Positions 26,396-35,432 of a stretch of 64,000 nucleotides of DNA are shown in pieces. The stretch's first letter is position 1. Every line of letters starts with the position of its first letter. The position numbers and the translations under genes were made by a program. The notes beneath the pieces are model-generated. The model ran no database searches, was not told the DNA's origin, and was given only the letters and a program-made list of their open reading frames with translations. Source of the stretch: Roseinatronobacter thiooxidans (GTDB taxonomy: Bacteria; Pseudomonadota; Alphaproteobacteria; Rhodobacterales; Rhodobacteraceae); the NCBI RefSeq assembly GCF_001870675.1, contig NZ_MEHT01000010.1, positions 1-64,000 of the forward strand, given 5' to 3'.

Positions 26396-27287
26396 AGGGT
26401 GTTGTCTGGTATATCTCGTTGATCCAGTTTCCATATAGAAGGTGGGCGTGACTTCTCCAGCGGTTTAGCGGCACTCTCTCGGGATCGTCATCTGGGTAGT
26501 AGTTCTGCGGTATATTGATCGGCTTGCCCGCTTCAACATCGCGGTCATATTCTTCTTTCAGCGTGGTGCTGTCATATTCAAAATGGTTGAACACCATCAG
26601 CGCCCGATGCGCGGGATCGGATACCAGACAGGGGCCAACCTGATCTGAGGCGATGAGCGTGTTCAGGGCCGGGATGGCATCAATCTCGGCTTGCTGCATG
26701 CCGGTCCAGCGGCTGACAGGGATCAGCAGATCATCCGAGAAGCCCCGCAAATAGGGCGAGGCGGGCGTCAGAATGCGGTGGCGGAAACAGCCAAAGGCTT
26801 TGGCGTCCAGCAAATGCTTGTTCACCTTGTGGAAATGCCACAGCATGGCCATACCGCCCCAACACACCCCGAATGTCTGGTGGACATGGGTTTGTGTCCA
26901 TTCAAACACTTCGGTCAATTCATCCCAATAGGTGACATCTTCATAGGCCAGATGCTCGATCGGGGCGCCGGTGATGATCAGCCCGTCAAAACGTTCTGAC
27001 TTCACCTCCTGAAAGGGGCGGTAGAATTCGGCCATATGTTCGGCGGCGGTGTTTTTCGTCTCATGTTCCGACATGCGGATCAGCGAGAATTCGATCTGCA
27101 AGGGCGTGGCCCCGATCAGGCGGGCGAATTGCGTCTCGGTCTGGATTTTCTTGGGCATCAGGTTCAACAGCCCGATGCGTAGGGGCCGGATATCCTGCCG
27201 CGCGGCGGCCTGCTCTGACATGACCATAACCCCTTCGCGGGTCAGCACGTCAAAGGCAGGCAGGGTTTCAGGCAGTTTGATGGGCAT
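26370..27287 (-). CDS. metA: Homoserine O-acyltransferase (MetA), predicted acetyl-CoA type
   Basis: First committed step of methionine synthesis (305 aa): acyl transfer to the hydroxyl of homoserine. The catalytic Cys142 lies in [11 protein letters not shown] and the Glu/His partners sit in the usual C-terminal part (HFEYDSTTL). Residue 111 is Glu ([16 protein letters not shown]). In this family Glu111 specifies acetyl-CoA while Gly111 (E. coli) specifies succinyl-CoA, so this enzyme probably makes O-acetylhomoserine despite the MetA name. A gene for a P-loop protein ends 9 bp upstream and a hydrolase gene overlaps downstream. Confidence 0.95.
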   Translation of the reverse strand: MPIKLPETLPAFDVLTREGVMVMSEQAAARQDIRPLRIGLLNLMPKKIQTETQFARLIGATPLQIEFSLIRMSEHETKNTAAEHMAEFYRPFQEVKSERFDGLIITGAPIEHLAYEDVTYWDELTEVFEWTQTHVHQTFGVCWGGMAMLWHFHKVNKHLLDAKAFGCFRHRILTPASPYLRGFSDDLLIPVSRWTGMQQAEIDAIPALNTLIASDQVGPCLVSDPAHRALMVFNHFEYDSTTLKEEYDRDVEAGKPINIPQNYYPDDDPERVPLNRWRSHAHLLYGNWINEIYQTTPYDLAHIGQ

Positions 27288-27296
27288 GGGTCGTCC

Positions 27297-28154
27297 TTAG
27301 TCTGGCAGCTTCTGGGCAATCAGCGATACGAAATCCTGCGCCTCGCGGATCTGGGCCACCTCTTGCGCGCTGACACTCAGCCCCCAGTTGCGCGCCATTG
27401 CGGCGTAGCGGGGCGCGCGATGGGCCAGCGCGCGGGCATAGGTCCAGCGCACGAAAGCGTCAGGGTCGATCTGCGCCTCGGTCTGTCCGGTCTGGTGCTG
27501 GTAATCTGCCCAAGCTGCTTGCAGGAACGCGGGCTGGTAATACATGGGCTTGGGTGCGCGGTCGAAGCGGCGGATCAACTCTTCGGTATGCGCCTCGGAC
27601 CCCTCGATCCAGATGGGCAGCACATGGCCAGAGAGCAGGGTCATCAAAGGGTCTTGGGGATCATCGGGGTTGATCACTTCGCAGATTGACCCGCCTGTGT
27701 CGCAGACGAAATTCGCATAGCCATACAGCGCCTTTGCGCGGGCGATGAAATGGGGCGTGTCGGAGAGCGCTGCAATTTCCGCTGTGCGGTGCTGGTCCTG
27801 ACGCTGCATATAGTCGTCAAAGCGCAACCCGCCGCGGTCGGGGTTGCCGGGCTTGCCCAGATAGGTCGAAAGCGGGGCCAGATTGTCGAAGGTGATGTTC
27901 GAGCTGATATAGACCGAATCCGACAGCAACAATTCCCGCAAGAGCGGCACTTTCATCGCTTCAATCTTGAAATTATCGGCAATGTATTCGCCCATATAGC
28001 GCGTGCCGATGCGGTAATCGATGGAGTAGTGAAACCAGCCGCCACCTTCGCGCAGCAGATTTGCCAGATGGGTTTTGCCAAGCCCCGACATGCCGAACAG
28101 CATAACCTGTTTGCGCGGCGCATCGAGCCAGTCAGTGGCAGTAGGGTAGAGCAT
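27297..28154 (-). CDS. P-loop ATPase/kinase-like protein
   Basis: Cytosolic protein (285 aa) with an N-terminal Walker A motif, GMSGLGKTHL (Lys27). It reads like a small-molecule kinase or AAA-free NTPase, but no exact family is recognised. Residues 40-110 (HYSIDYRIGTRYMGEY) look like an acceptor-binding region of adenylate-kinase-like folds, and FVCDTGGSICEV may be the Walker B. The C-terminal half is helical. It begins the P-loop/metA/hydrolase operon, with 9 bp to metA. Start ATG 28154 lies just before the promoter region. Confidence 0.75.
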   Translation of the reverse strand: MLYPTATDWLDAPRKQVMLFGMSGLGKTHLANLLREGGGWFHYSIDYRIGTRYMGEYIADNFKIEAMKVPLLRELLLSDSVYISSNITFDNLAPLSTYLGKPGNPDRGGLRFDDYMQRQDQHRTAEIAALSDTPHFIARAKALYGYANFVCDTGGSICEVINPDDPQDPLMTLLSGHVLPIWIEGSEAHTEELIRRFDRAPKPMYYQPAFLQAAWADYQHQTGQTEAQIDPDAFVRWTYARALAHRAPRYAAMARNWGLSVSAQEVAQIREAQDFVSLIAQKLPD

Positions 28155-28219
28155 GGGGCGCGTCCTTGAACTGTGGGGTTTTGGGTATCCAGTGCGCCGT
28201 GTATCGTCAAGACCGCATG

Positions 28220-28254
28220 AAAAAGGCCCTGCCAGCGCGCGGGCTGGCAGGGCC
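28220..28254 (-). terminator. Terminator of the FadL-type gene
   Basis: A perfect 12-bp stem (28225-28236 with 28243-28254, GGCCCTGCCAGC type) with a 6-nt loop is followed, on the minus strand, by TTTTT. It is 25 bp past the stop of the outer-membrane gene. Confidence 0.92.
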
Positions 28255-28278
28255 GGTTATGTGCAGAGGCAAGGTTAC

Positions 28279-29391
28279 TTAGAAGCGATAGCCGATGCGG
28301 ATACCCGCGCCGATAGCAGAGTTTTTGCTGAACTGGCTGCCCAGCGTGGTTGTGGCATTCCCGATGCGCGCATATTGCATGCCGCCACTGATGGTGACGT
28401 TATCGATGGTATAGGATGCCCCCAGACCCAGTGTCAGGCGATTGCCTGTCGGACCAAGGTTGCTGGTCGGGTTTCCATTGCCGGTGTCATATGCCAGCGA
28501 AACAGAGCCTGACCAGTTCTCGTTGAAGCGACGCCCTACGCCGAGTGTATAGGTGGTCGAGTTCTTTTGATATGCAACCAACGGCCCTCTGGGAGCACCA
28601 CCACTAAGCGGGTTTGGGCTGGCGGCATAATCTGGGGGGGTGATGTCAAATTGTTTCCAGTTCACCCAACGCACCGACCCAAAAACAAGCGTGTCTTCTG
28701 CAACACCCGTCTGGAATTCAAGATTCACAGATTGTGGTAGTTTGGAGTTGAAGGTGTCTGCCGGTACGGGTGAAACGCCTGTTTCAGTTGCGCGGAAAGT
28801 ATGTGTGATGCTTGAATTATAGGTCAATGCCACGCGCAAGGCAATTTCCGGCATTTCGTAGGCGACCCCAAGCAGGTAGCCCCATGCCTGATCGGTCTGT
28901 GTTGAGAGCGCGTAATTCAGCACTGGTGAGACAGCAATCTCGGCAGTTCCTTTTGTCCAAGAAGAGCGGACCCCTGCATGCGCACTGAAGCCCCCTTCAA
29001 ACTTATATCGCAGAATTGCAGTTAAAGTCGTATTCTCGACTTTCCCGAGTGATCCTGCCAAGGCTGACCCGCTTGGGTACAGAGTATCTGCGCCAAAGGG
29101 CTGATCCAGAACAATCGCATATGCGATTTGTTCGCTAATATCGCCCTTAAGGCCAAGAGAGCCGCTTACGAAACTGCGCGCGATATTGCCAGTTGGTTGT
29201 CCCTGCAAGGGAGTACCAGCAACTGTGGCAAGCGATCCGCTTACGCTTGGGCGTGCGTAGCTTGCGCCCATTTCCAGATAGTTGCCCTGCTGAAACAGGA
29301 TATTCATGGATTGCGGACTGCGCTCAATCCCCCCGGCAAGCGCAGGCGACGCGACAATGGCCATCAGGCCCGGAACTAGATATTTATACAC
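28279..29391 (-). CDS. FadL/OmpP1-type outer membrane transporter
   Basis: Outer-membrane beta-barrel of the FadL family (370 aa), used for uptake of hydrophobic compounds such as fatty acids. A signal peptide (cleavage near SPALAGG) leads to IERSPQSMNILFQQGNYLEMG, the family N-terminal plug segment. Alternating strands follow and the protein ends in RIGYRF with the terminal Phe needed for barrel assembly. The start is GTG 29391, after a strong AAGGAGGAG. Monocistronic: a terminator follows and 148 bp separate it from the gene behind. The long antiparallel neighbour frames are shadows. Confidence 0.9.
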   Translation of the reverse strand: MYKYLVPGLMAIVASPALAGGIERSPQSMNILFQQGNYLEMGASYARPSVSGSLATVAGTPLQGQPTGNIARSFVSGSLGLKGDISEQIAYAIVLDQPFGADTLYPSGSALAGSLGKVENTTLTAILRYKFEGGFSAHAGVRSSWTKGTAEIAVSPVLNYALSTQTDQAWGYLLGVAYEMPEIALRVALTYNSSITHTFRATETGVSPVPADTFNSKLPQSVNLEFQTGVAEDTLVFGSVRWVNWKQFDITPPDYAASPNPLSGGAPRGPLVAYQKNSTTYTLGVGRRFNENWSGSVSLAYDTGNGNPTSNLGPTGNRLTLGLGASYTIDNVTISGGMQYARIGNATTTLGSQFSKNSAIGAGIRIGYRF

Positions 29392-29539
29392 GGAAAACTC
29401 CTCCTTTTTTCCGAACTTCTCCGCTTGCGCGGCTCCTCGTGGTCGTAACCTTGACGCGGTCCAGTGTGGCTTGTCACACCTGACCGAAGGTCAATTTGCG
29501 TAGTAATTCTGGATCGTGTTCAAACTGCAACGCCGGTTG

Positions 29540-32002
29540 CTAGTCTGGTGCAGGGCGAAGCGTTGTTATTCCAACTGCGCCGCCGCGCGCAAGTTCCGGA
29601 TCAAGTGTCATCGGGATATATTCACCCCGCCGCCACAGATCGCCCAGATCGTCATAATGGCGCGACAGGGGGTGGCCGGACTGGCCTGTCGAGAGAATGA
29701 AAACCGAGTTTTCGGGGTCTGCGAAGTCATAGACACCGCGATAGACGGCGCCATGGATATTGGCGAAGGGTTCCGGTTCCTGGCCAGAGGTGCGCGCGCG
29801 CATCAGCGTGTGGTCGCCGCCAGATGTGGACTGGCGGATATTGACGAAATGGCGCACGAGCGGCACCTCGCCCAGCACGGAATGCCTGTGGGTTGCCATA
29901 TGCGCATCGCCCCAGCGCCAGCTTTGGACATTGTCGCCATACCGCTCTGTCAGGCGCAGCAATGCTTCGTCCAGCGCGGTGATGGCCATTTCGGTGCAGG
30001 TTTCACGCACCGAGGATTGCACGATATTGCACCACTCGCCCGCCCCGTCCGTGTCGCGGAACACGCGTTCGATGAACACCGGATCGACATGGGTAAAGCT
30101 GTCGGCCAGCGGCCCCAACTCATCCCGGATCAGGCGGGTTTGCAGCGCGCGCATCCATGCGGCATAGATCAGCGGTTCTGGCAGATGCTCGTTCATCTCG
30201 CCGTTCCAGTCGGCCATCAGGCGCAGGGCACGCTGGCGCAAATGCGCGCGGGTGCCTGCCGGTGCCGCGTCACCCGAGAACCACAGATCTGCGGCCACCA
30301 GCGGCAGCAGCAAGCGCGCAGCAGGGCTGACCGTGTCAAGTTGCGCTTCGATAAAGCTGTCGCGGGTATGCACATTGCGCGCGCGCATCAGGTGCAAAAA
30401 CCGTGCGATGCGTTGCGTGTCGCCCCAGTCATGGCTGACATGCAGCGGGAAGGGGCGATCAAGGATTTTGTTGTTGGTATTGCCGAGAATGCCGCTTTCC
30501 GGGTCCAGAAACTGCGGATTTGCCGAATAGGGCAGAGTGCCAAGCCAGCGGTTCTCGGCGCGCCAGCCGGGGGCGGGCATGCGGCCTTGGGTTTCATGCT
30601 CTGCGCTGCGTCGCGGCATGCGCCCGATGGTCTGCATGGCCACGCGCTCTCGCGTGGCGAGGATCAGGTTTTGCGAGGGGGCCACGAACAGCTCGCCCGC
30701 CGCCAAGGCGTCTTCGATGGTTTGCGCGCGCATCAGGCGCATGGCGGCGGACATGGTGGTGTCTTCCGCCTCCAGTGCAGTCCAGCCAAGGCTGGCAACA
30801 TGGCCCGGCGGTGTGATTGTGCCCAGATCATACAGCCCCCCCGACAGGACAGGGCCGTTTTCAGACCAGCGCAGCGTCAGGGTGACGGGGTCTTCATCCT
30901 TGATACGGATGATCGTGCCGCGCGTCTCGAACTCTGCCCAGCCGTCTGGGGTGCGGTATTGGGTGGGGGCGTCGGGGTTCAGTTCTTCAATGAATATGTC
31001 GCTGTCATCCATATAGGACGAGGTAATGCCCCAGCCCAACGCCTCGGACCGGCCAGACAGGATCGCAGGGATACCCGGAATGCTGGCCCCGATCACCCCG
31101 CCGCTGTCCAGTTCCAGCCGTGCCAGATACATCAGCGCGGGCGCTGTCAGTTCCAGATGCGGGTCATTGGCAAGGATCGCGCCATCACTTGCCGCACGCG
31201 CGGGCGTGGCGGCAAAGCTGTTGGACGCGCCTGCCAGCGTGTGGGGCCGGATGGGCGACAAGGGATCACTCAGCGCCGCCGCGCGCGCATCGGGCGAGAT
31301 TTCAGGAAAGATCGACGCGTAATCGGGCAGGACAGCCAAGCCAGAGCCGGGCGCGTCCGGCATCAGATCGCGCAAGCGTTCTTCAGGGACCAGAAGCGAG
31401 GTGCGCGCGCGCAACACCTCGCGCGTGATCTGCCCGTTCAGTTGCACAGATAACAGCTTCAGAATGGCCAGCGAATCCGCAGGCTGCCACAGGGGCATCT
31501 CGGCGTTGAAGACGAAAAATTCGGGCGCGCCGCGTCCGCGCGCGCGGTCATTGCTTAGCCGCAGCCACGCATTCACCCCATCCGCATAGGATTGCAGCGC
31601 GGCCTGTGTCTGGCTGTCCTGTGCCGCCACCGAACTGCGCGCAAGGCCATACAGGTCCAGTCTGCGCATCAATTCATCTGTGCGGATCGTGCGGCGCCCG
31701 AACATTTCCGACAGCCGCCCTTGTGCGGTGCGCCGCATCATCTGCATTTGCCATAGCCGGTCTTGCGCATGGGCAAAGCCCAGCCCGAAAAACACATCTG
31801 TCTCATGCTCGGCAAAGATATGGGGCACGTTATGGGTGTTGCGAATAATCTCAACCTCGCCCTGCACCCCCGGAATCGTAAAGGTTTCGGTGTAATCAGG
31901 CAGCGAGCGCGCAAGGAAAAAATACAGCCCCAACCCGATAAGCACCGCCAGCGCAGCCAATGCGCCAAAGATTTTCAACAGCCAGCGAAACAATGTGAAC
32001 AT
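29540..32002 (-). CDS. Penicillin acylase family Ntn-hydrolase
   Basis: Large Ntn-hydrolase precursor (820 aa) of the penicillin/acyl-homoserine-lactone acylase family, which hydrolyses amide bonds. An N-terminal membrane helix (about 12-32) exports it. HNVPHIFAEHETDVFFGLGFAHAQDRLWQM is the family alpha-chain signature region. The autocatalytic cleavage site and nucleophile is Ser260 in LAGASNSFA, and NDPHLEL follows as expected. The beta chain shows WGITSSYMDDSDIF and the C-terminal QSGHPLSRHYDD. True substrate unknown: penicillins, N-acyl amino acids or AHLs are all possible. It is divergent from the beta-hydroxyacid dehydrogenase gene. Confidence 0.93.
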   Translation of the reverse strand: MFTLFRWLLKIFGALAALAVLIGLGLYFFLARSLPDYTETFTIPGVQGEVEIIRNTHNVPHIFAEHETDVFFGLGFAHAQDRLWQMQMMRRTAQGRLSEMFGRRTIRTDELMRRLDLYGLARSSVAAQDSQTQAALQSYADGVNAWLRLSNDRARGRGAPEFFVFNAEMPLWQPADSLAILKLLSVQLNGQITREVLRARTSLLVPEERLRDLMPDAPGSGLAVLPDYASIFPEISPDARAAALSDPLSPIRPHTLAGASNSFAATPARAASDGAILANDPHLELTAPALMYLARLELDSGGVIGASIPGIPAILSGRSEALGWGITSSYMDDSDIFIEELNPDAPTQYRTPDGWAEFETRGTIIRIKDEDPVTLTLRWSENGPVLSGGLYDLGTITPPGHVASLGWTALEAEDTTMSAAMRLMRAQTIEDALAAGELFVAPSQNLILATRERVAMQTIGRMPRRSAEHETQGRMPAPGWRAENRWLGTLPYSANPQFLDPESGILGNTNNKILDRPFPLHVSHDWGDTQRIARFLHLMRARNVHTRDSFIEAQLDTVSPAARLLLPLVAADLWFSGDAAPAGTRAHLRQRALRLMADWNGEMNEHLPEPLIYAAWMRALQTRLIRDELGPLADSFTHVDPVFIERVFRDTDGAGEWCNIVQSSVRETCTEMAITALDEALLRLTERYGDNVQSWRWGDAHMATHRHSVLGEVPLVRHFVNIRQSTSGGDHTLMRARTSGQEPEPFANIHGAVYRGVYDFADPENSVFILSTGQSGHPLSRHYDDLGDLWRRGEYIPMTLDPELARGGAVGITTLRPAPD

Positions 32003-32097
32003 GAGGTGAAAGAGGCTTTATGTTGACGGTGGGGTTGGCCCTGATAGGTATTGCCCCAGCGCCGAAAGCGCAATCACAAGAATTCGAGGAGGATGCA

Positions 32098-32976
32098 ATG
32101 GCTAAACTGGCGTTTCTGGGGCTTGGTGTTATGGGGGGGCCAATGGCCGCGCATCTGGCGAAGGCCGGCCATGAGGTAACTGTGTATAATCGCACAACAT
32201 CCAAGGCCGAAGCCTGGGCTGCAACGCATGGCGGGCGCTTTGCCGCAACCCCGCGCGAGGCCGCGCAAGGTGCGGAATTCGTCATGGCATGTGTGGGCAA
32301 TGACGATGATTTGCGCAGCGTGTGTCTGGGGGAAGATGGCGCATTTGCTGCGATGGGCAGCGGCACGGTTTTTGTAGATCACACCACAGTTTCTGCGCAA
32401 GTCACGCGCGAATTGCATGCCTTGGCCACGGCGCAGGGCGTGGGCTATGTGGATGCGCCTGTATCTGGCGGGCAGGCGGGCGCGGAAAACGGCGCGCTGT
32501 CGATCATGTGCGGCGGGGATGCGGCGGATTTCGACCGTGCCGCCCCGATCATGGACGCCTATGCCCGCATCGCACGCCGCATGGGAGAGAGTGGCGCAGG
32601 CCAGATTGCCAAGATGATGAACCAGATCTGCATTGCCGGTGCCGTGCAAGGGCTGGCAGAGGCGCTGCATTTCGGCGAGAAAGCGGGCATGGACGGGCGC
32701 GCGGTTGTTGAAGTCATCTCTCAGGGGGCGGCGGGGTCATGGCAGATGCAGAACCGCCACGCCACCATGCTGGACGGAGAGTTCAACCACGGCTTTGCGG
32801 TGGACTGGATGCGCAAGGACTTGGGCATCTGTCTTGCGGCCGCCGATGATGTGGGCGCGGCACTGCCGGTGACGGCCTTGGTAGACCAGTTCTACAAGGA
32901 AGTACAAAGCATGGGCGGCGGGCGTTGGGACACATCCGCGCTGATCGCACGGCTGCGCAAATTCGGAGATGCGTGA
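32098..32976 (+). CDS. Beta-hydroxyacid dehydrogenase (3-hydroxyisobutyrate dehydrogenase family)
   Basis: NAD(P)-dependent oxidoreductase (292 aa) of the 3-hydroxyisobutyrate/tartronate semialdehyde reductase family. The Rossmann motif [18 protein letters not shown] begins at residue 7. The substrate-binding stretch [14 protein letters not shown] and the catalytic Lys in GQIAKMMNQ are present. The exact substrate cannot be assigned from sequence. ATG 32098 follows GAGGAGG. The stop overlaps the next start (TGATG), coupling it to the carbonic-anhydrase-like gene. Confidence 0.92.
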   Translation: MAKLAFLGLGVMGGPMAAHLAKAGHEVTVYNRTTSKAEAWAATHGGRFAATPREAAQGAEFVMACVGNDDDLRSVCLGEDGAFAAMGSGTVFVDHTTVSAQVTRELHALATAQGVGYVDAPVSGGQAGAENGALSIMCGGDAADFDRAAPIMDAYARIARRMGESGAGQIAKMMNQICIAGAVQGLAEALHFGEKAGMDGRAVVEVISQGAAGSWQMQNRHATMLDGEFNHGFAVDWMRKDLGICLAAADDVGAALPVTALVDQFYKEVQSMGGGRWDTSALIARLRKFGDA

Positions 32977-33503
32977 TGCTGTATGCGCTTGATGGGGTCA
33001 GCCCCAGCTTGCCTGAAAGCGGGGACTATTGGGTTGCACCGGGCGCGCATGTGATCGGGCAAGTTGTGCTGTCAGAGGGGGTGTCGGTCTGGTTCGGCTG
33101 CACCTTGCGCGGCGATAATGAACCGCTGGTCATAGGAGAGGGCAGCAACATTCAGGAAAACTGCGTGTTGCATACCGATATCGGCTATCCGCTGGCCATC
33201 GGGGCAAATTGCACGATCGGGCACAAAGCCATGCTGCATGGCTGCACCATCGGCGATGGCTCGCTGATCGGGATGGGGGCAACGGTGCTGAATGGCGCGG
33301 TCATCGGCAAAGGCTGCCTGATTGGCGCAGGCGCGCTGGTGACCGAAGGCAAGGTCATTCCCGACGGGTCGCTTGTGATGGGCGCGCCCGGGCGCGTGGT
33401 GCGCGAGCTGAACGCAGAGGCGCAGGCCAAGCTGCTGGCGTCTGCTGCGGGCTACAGGGCGAATATGCGCCGCTATCGCCACGGCTTGCAGCCGCTTGGC
33501 TAA
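32976..33503 (+). CDS. Gamma-carbonic anhydrase family protein
   Basis: Left-handed beta-helix protein (175 aa) of the gamma-carbonic-anhydrase/PaaY class. Hexapeptide repeats are clear from about residue 20 to 140 (for example [33 protein letters not shown]). Three histidines typical of the metal site are present ([11 protein letters not shown]). These proteins act as trimers; many are of uncertain carbonic anhydrase activity. The ATG overlaps the stop of the preceding dehydrogenase by one base. Confidence 0.92.
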   Translation: MLYALDGVSPSLPESGDYWVAPGAHVIGQVVLSEGVSVWFGCTLRGDNEPLVIGEGSNIQENCVLHTDIGYPLAIGANCTIGHKAMLHGCTIGDGSLIGMGATVLNGAVIGKGCLIGAGALVTEGKVIPDGSLVMGAPGRVVRELNAEAQAKLLASAAGYRANMRRYRHGLQPLG

Positions 33504-33510
33504 GGGGGGG

Positions 33511-33532
33511 GCGTCAGGTCAAGACCTGACGC
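33511..33532. terminator. Palindrome between convergent genes
   Basis: GCGTCAGGTC and GACCTGACGC form a perfect 10-bp stem with a 2-nt AA loop, preceded by a run of eight G. It overlaps the stop codon of the UbiH-type gene and follows the carbonic-anhydrase gene by 7 bp. There is no T-tract, so it may stop transcription weakly or be a protein-binding site. Confidence 0.55.
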
Positions 33533-34712
33533 CTATGCCCATCTGCATCAATGTGCGGCGCACAGGGGCTGCGGAATACATAACATCCAGCACCTTTGCG
33601 CGCATGTCGCGCAAAGGTTGCGCGTGCATCATGGATGCACGGTTGAGCATGCCAACCCCCGCCACCCGCATCGCCACATCGGGGGCGCGGCGGCGGTGAT
33701 AGGCTGACAGCATGGCAGGGGTTCCCAGTGTCTCTGGTGTTGCCAGCGCCACCAGCGCCGACAAATCCGCCAGCGACATGTTCAGCCCCTGCGCCCCGAT
33801 CGGGGGCACGACATGCGCGGCTTCGGCCATAAGGGCCGTGCGTTCGCCATGGAACCGCTCTGCAATCTGGCTGATGATTGGCCAGACTGTCAGGCGAGAG
33901 GCCAGTTTCAGCGGCCCGAACAGCCCGCAAGAACGGGTGTTCATTTCCTCCTCGAACGCCGCGCGCGGCAGCGCGCTCAGGCGTGCCACTTCGGGGCCGG
34001 TTTCCATCCAGACAATGGCAGAGCAGGGTTGGCCGTCCTTGTCGGGCAGGGGCACAAAAGTAAACGGCCCGCCAGAGCGGTGTATCTCGGTCGAGACATT
34101 CTCATGCGGGACAGAATGCGTGACCGCAAAGGCCAGTGCCTTTTGCCCAAAGCGCGTGGTGCGCACGCCGATACCCAGCGCTTGGCGCATGGGCGAATTG
34201 CGCCCGTCGGCGGCAATAAGCAGTTTCGCCACGACCGTGGTGCCATCGGTCAGGCCGATCAGCGCGGCAGTTTCGCGCGTGGTCAGGCGGCGGGTGCCGA
34301 TACCGGGGCGAAAGGTGACATTTGGCAATTCCGCCAGTCTGGCCGCGCATTCGCGTTTCAACAGCCAGTTGGGCAGGTTCCAGCCAAAGGGCTGGTCAGA
34401 AATATCGGACGCATCAAAGGAATGGCTGACGCGGGGCGTGGGGTCTTCACCGCCCGCATCGACAATACGCATGACTTGCAAGGGCATGGCATGGGCCTGA
34501 AACCGCGCCCAAAGCCCCGCTTTTTCCAGAATATCGACGGAGGGTTGCAAAAAGGCCGTACTGCGCAAATCCGATCCGGGGTCGGATTCGGCGATGATGG
34601 GGGGCGCAGGGTCTACGCACAGGACCGAATAGCCCAGGCTGCCAAAGGCCGCCGCGGCAGTCATGCCCGCGATGCCACCGCCCGAGATAACCACATCATA
34701 CTGTTCTCGCAT
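33519..34712 (-). CDS. UbiH/VisC-type FAD monooxygenase
   Basis: FAD-dependent aromatic-ring hydroxylase of the UbiH/UbiF/COQ6 family (397 aa), likely in ubiquinone ring hydroxylation. The N-terminal FAD motif VVISGGGIAGMTAAAAFG, the central ADGRNSPMRQALGIG, and the second FAD motif (ALMAEAAHVVPPIGAQGLNMSLADL) are all seen. The family usually has GDAAH; here it is AEAAH, a mild deviation. ATG 34712 has AGAGGTG upstream. Which ring position it hydroxylates cannot be told. Confidence 0.93.
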   Translation of the reverse strand: MREQYDVVISGGGIAGMTAAAAFGSLGYSVLCVDPAPPIIAESDPGSDLRSTAFLQPSVDILEKAGLWARFQAHAMPLQVMRIVDAGGEDPTPRVSHSFDASDISDQPFGWNLPNWLLKRECAARLAELPNVTFRPGIGTRRLTTRETAALIGLTDGTTVVAKLLIAADGRNSPMRQALGIGVRTTRFGQKALAFAVTHSVPHENVSTEIHRSGGPFTFVPLPDKDGQPCSAIVWMETGPEVARLSALPRAAFEEEMNTRSCGLFGPLKLASRLTVWPIISQIAERFHGERTALMAEAAHVVPPIGAQGLNMSLADLSALVALATPETLGTPAMLSAYHRRRAPDVAMRVAGVGMLNRASMMHAQPLRDMRAKVLDVMYSAAPVRRTLMQMGIGVRS

Positions 34713-34794
34713 CGCTGCACCTCTTGTTCATTTCGCACAGTGTAGCGCATGGGGGCGCAGGCGCAATGCGGGCACTGTTGCGCGGTGCGCCATC

Positions 34795-35001
34795 TCAGCC
34801 AAACACAATGAAGATCAGCAAGATTACCATGCCGACAGCCGCAGGCACCATAACCGCCACAAGCCCCGGCAACCCCCAGACCATGGTTGAAATCACAAGG
34901 ACATTCAGGAACACCATAAGGGCCGCCCAAATCGGCCATGGTTCTTCGTCATTGCGCCAGTTGTGCTTTTTATCAGCGGGGTGGTGGTCATTCAGGGCCA
35001 T
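34795..35001 (-). CDS. Small two-helix membrane protein (paralog A)
   Basis: A 68-aa protein with a short charged N-terminus (ALNDHHPADKKHNWRNDEE) followed by two hydrophobic helices (about 25-45 and 47-67) ending LLIFIVFG. The start is ATG 35001 with GAAGGA upstream; an in-frame start further up at 35064 lacks support. It is clearly paralogous to the next minus-strand gene: EPWxIWAA, a first helix, the G[LV]AGL/GLPGL turn, VMVPAA and the terminal FIVFG are shared. Function unknown, not recognised as a named family. Confidence 0.75.
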   Translation of the reverse strand: MALNDHHPADKKHNWRNDEEPWPIWAALMVFLNVLVISTMVWGLPGLVAVMVPAAVGMVILLIFIVFG

Positions 35002-35130
35002 TGTCACACATCCTTCGATTACATGTATCGGGGATGTAGGAAATGCCCGCACGACCCGCAGCATGGCACAATGTCGCGCGACCGAAGCGCGCAGGGGCTG
35101 TGACGCGCCCCGCGCGCGGGTTTCAGCGTG

Positions 35131-35331
35131 TCAGCCGAAAACGATAAAGCACAACAGCACCAGCATGGCGATTGCCGCAGGCACCATCACGACGACCAGC
35201 CCTGCCACGCCCAATGTTGCCACTGCGGTGACAAGCGTTGCGATCACGAACAAGATCGCTGCCCAGATGCCCCAAGGCTCGTTTGCAGGCAGCTTCGGGG
35301 TGGCGGGTGTTGCGGTGGCGGTATGTGTCAT
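35131..35331 (-). CDS. Small two-helix membrane protein (paralog B)
   Basis: A 66-aa protein with a Thr/Ala/Pro-rich N-terminus and the core NEPWGIWAAILFVI, then VAGLVVVMVPAAIAMLVLLCFIVFG. It is a tandem paralog of the gene at 34795-35001 and also reads on the minus strand. A strong GGAGGA precedes the ATG. Both could be subunits of one membrane assembly or stress peptides. No known family recognised. Confidence 0.8.
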   Translation of the reverse strand: MTHTATATPATPKLPANEPWGIWAAILFVIATLVTAVATLGVAGLVVVMVPAAIAMLVLLCFIVFG

Positions 35332-35432
35332 TGTCGTTCCTCCAATAAATCTGGGGCGCGTATAGCGCTTGAATTGCTGCAGTGCAGCATGACATTTTGT
35401 CGCGCGTGCCAGTTTGGGGGGTGGCGCAGATT

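Noticed and set aside
29516-31453. 645-aa open frame on the plus strand across the penicillin acylase gene
   Set aside because: It is the complement of a certain Ntn-hydrolase gene; the translated product is Arg/His/Cys-rich without domains.
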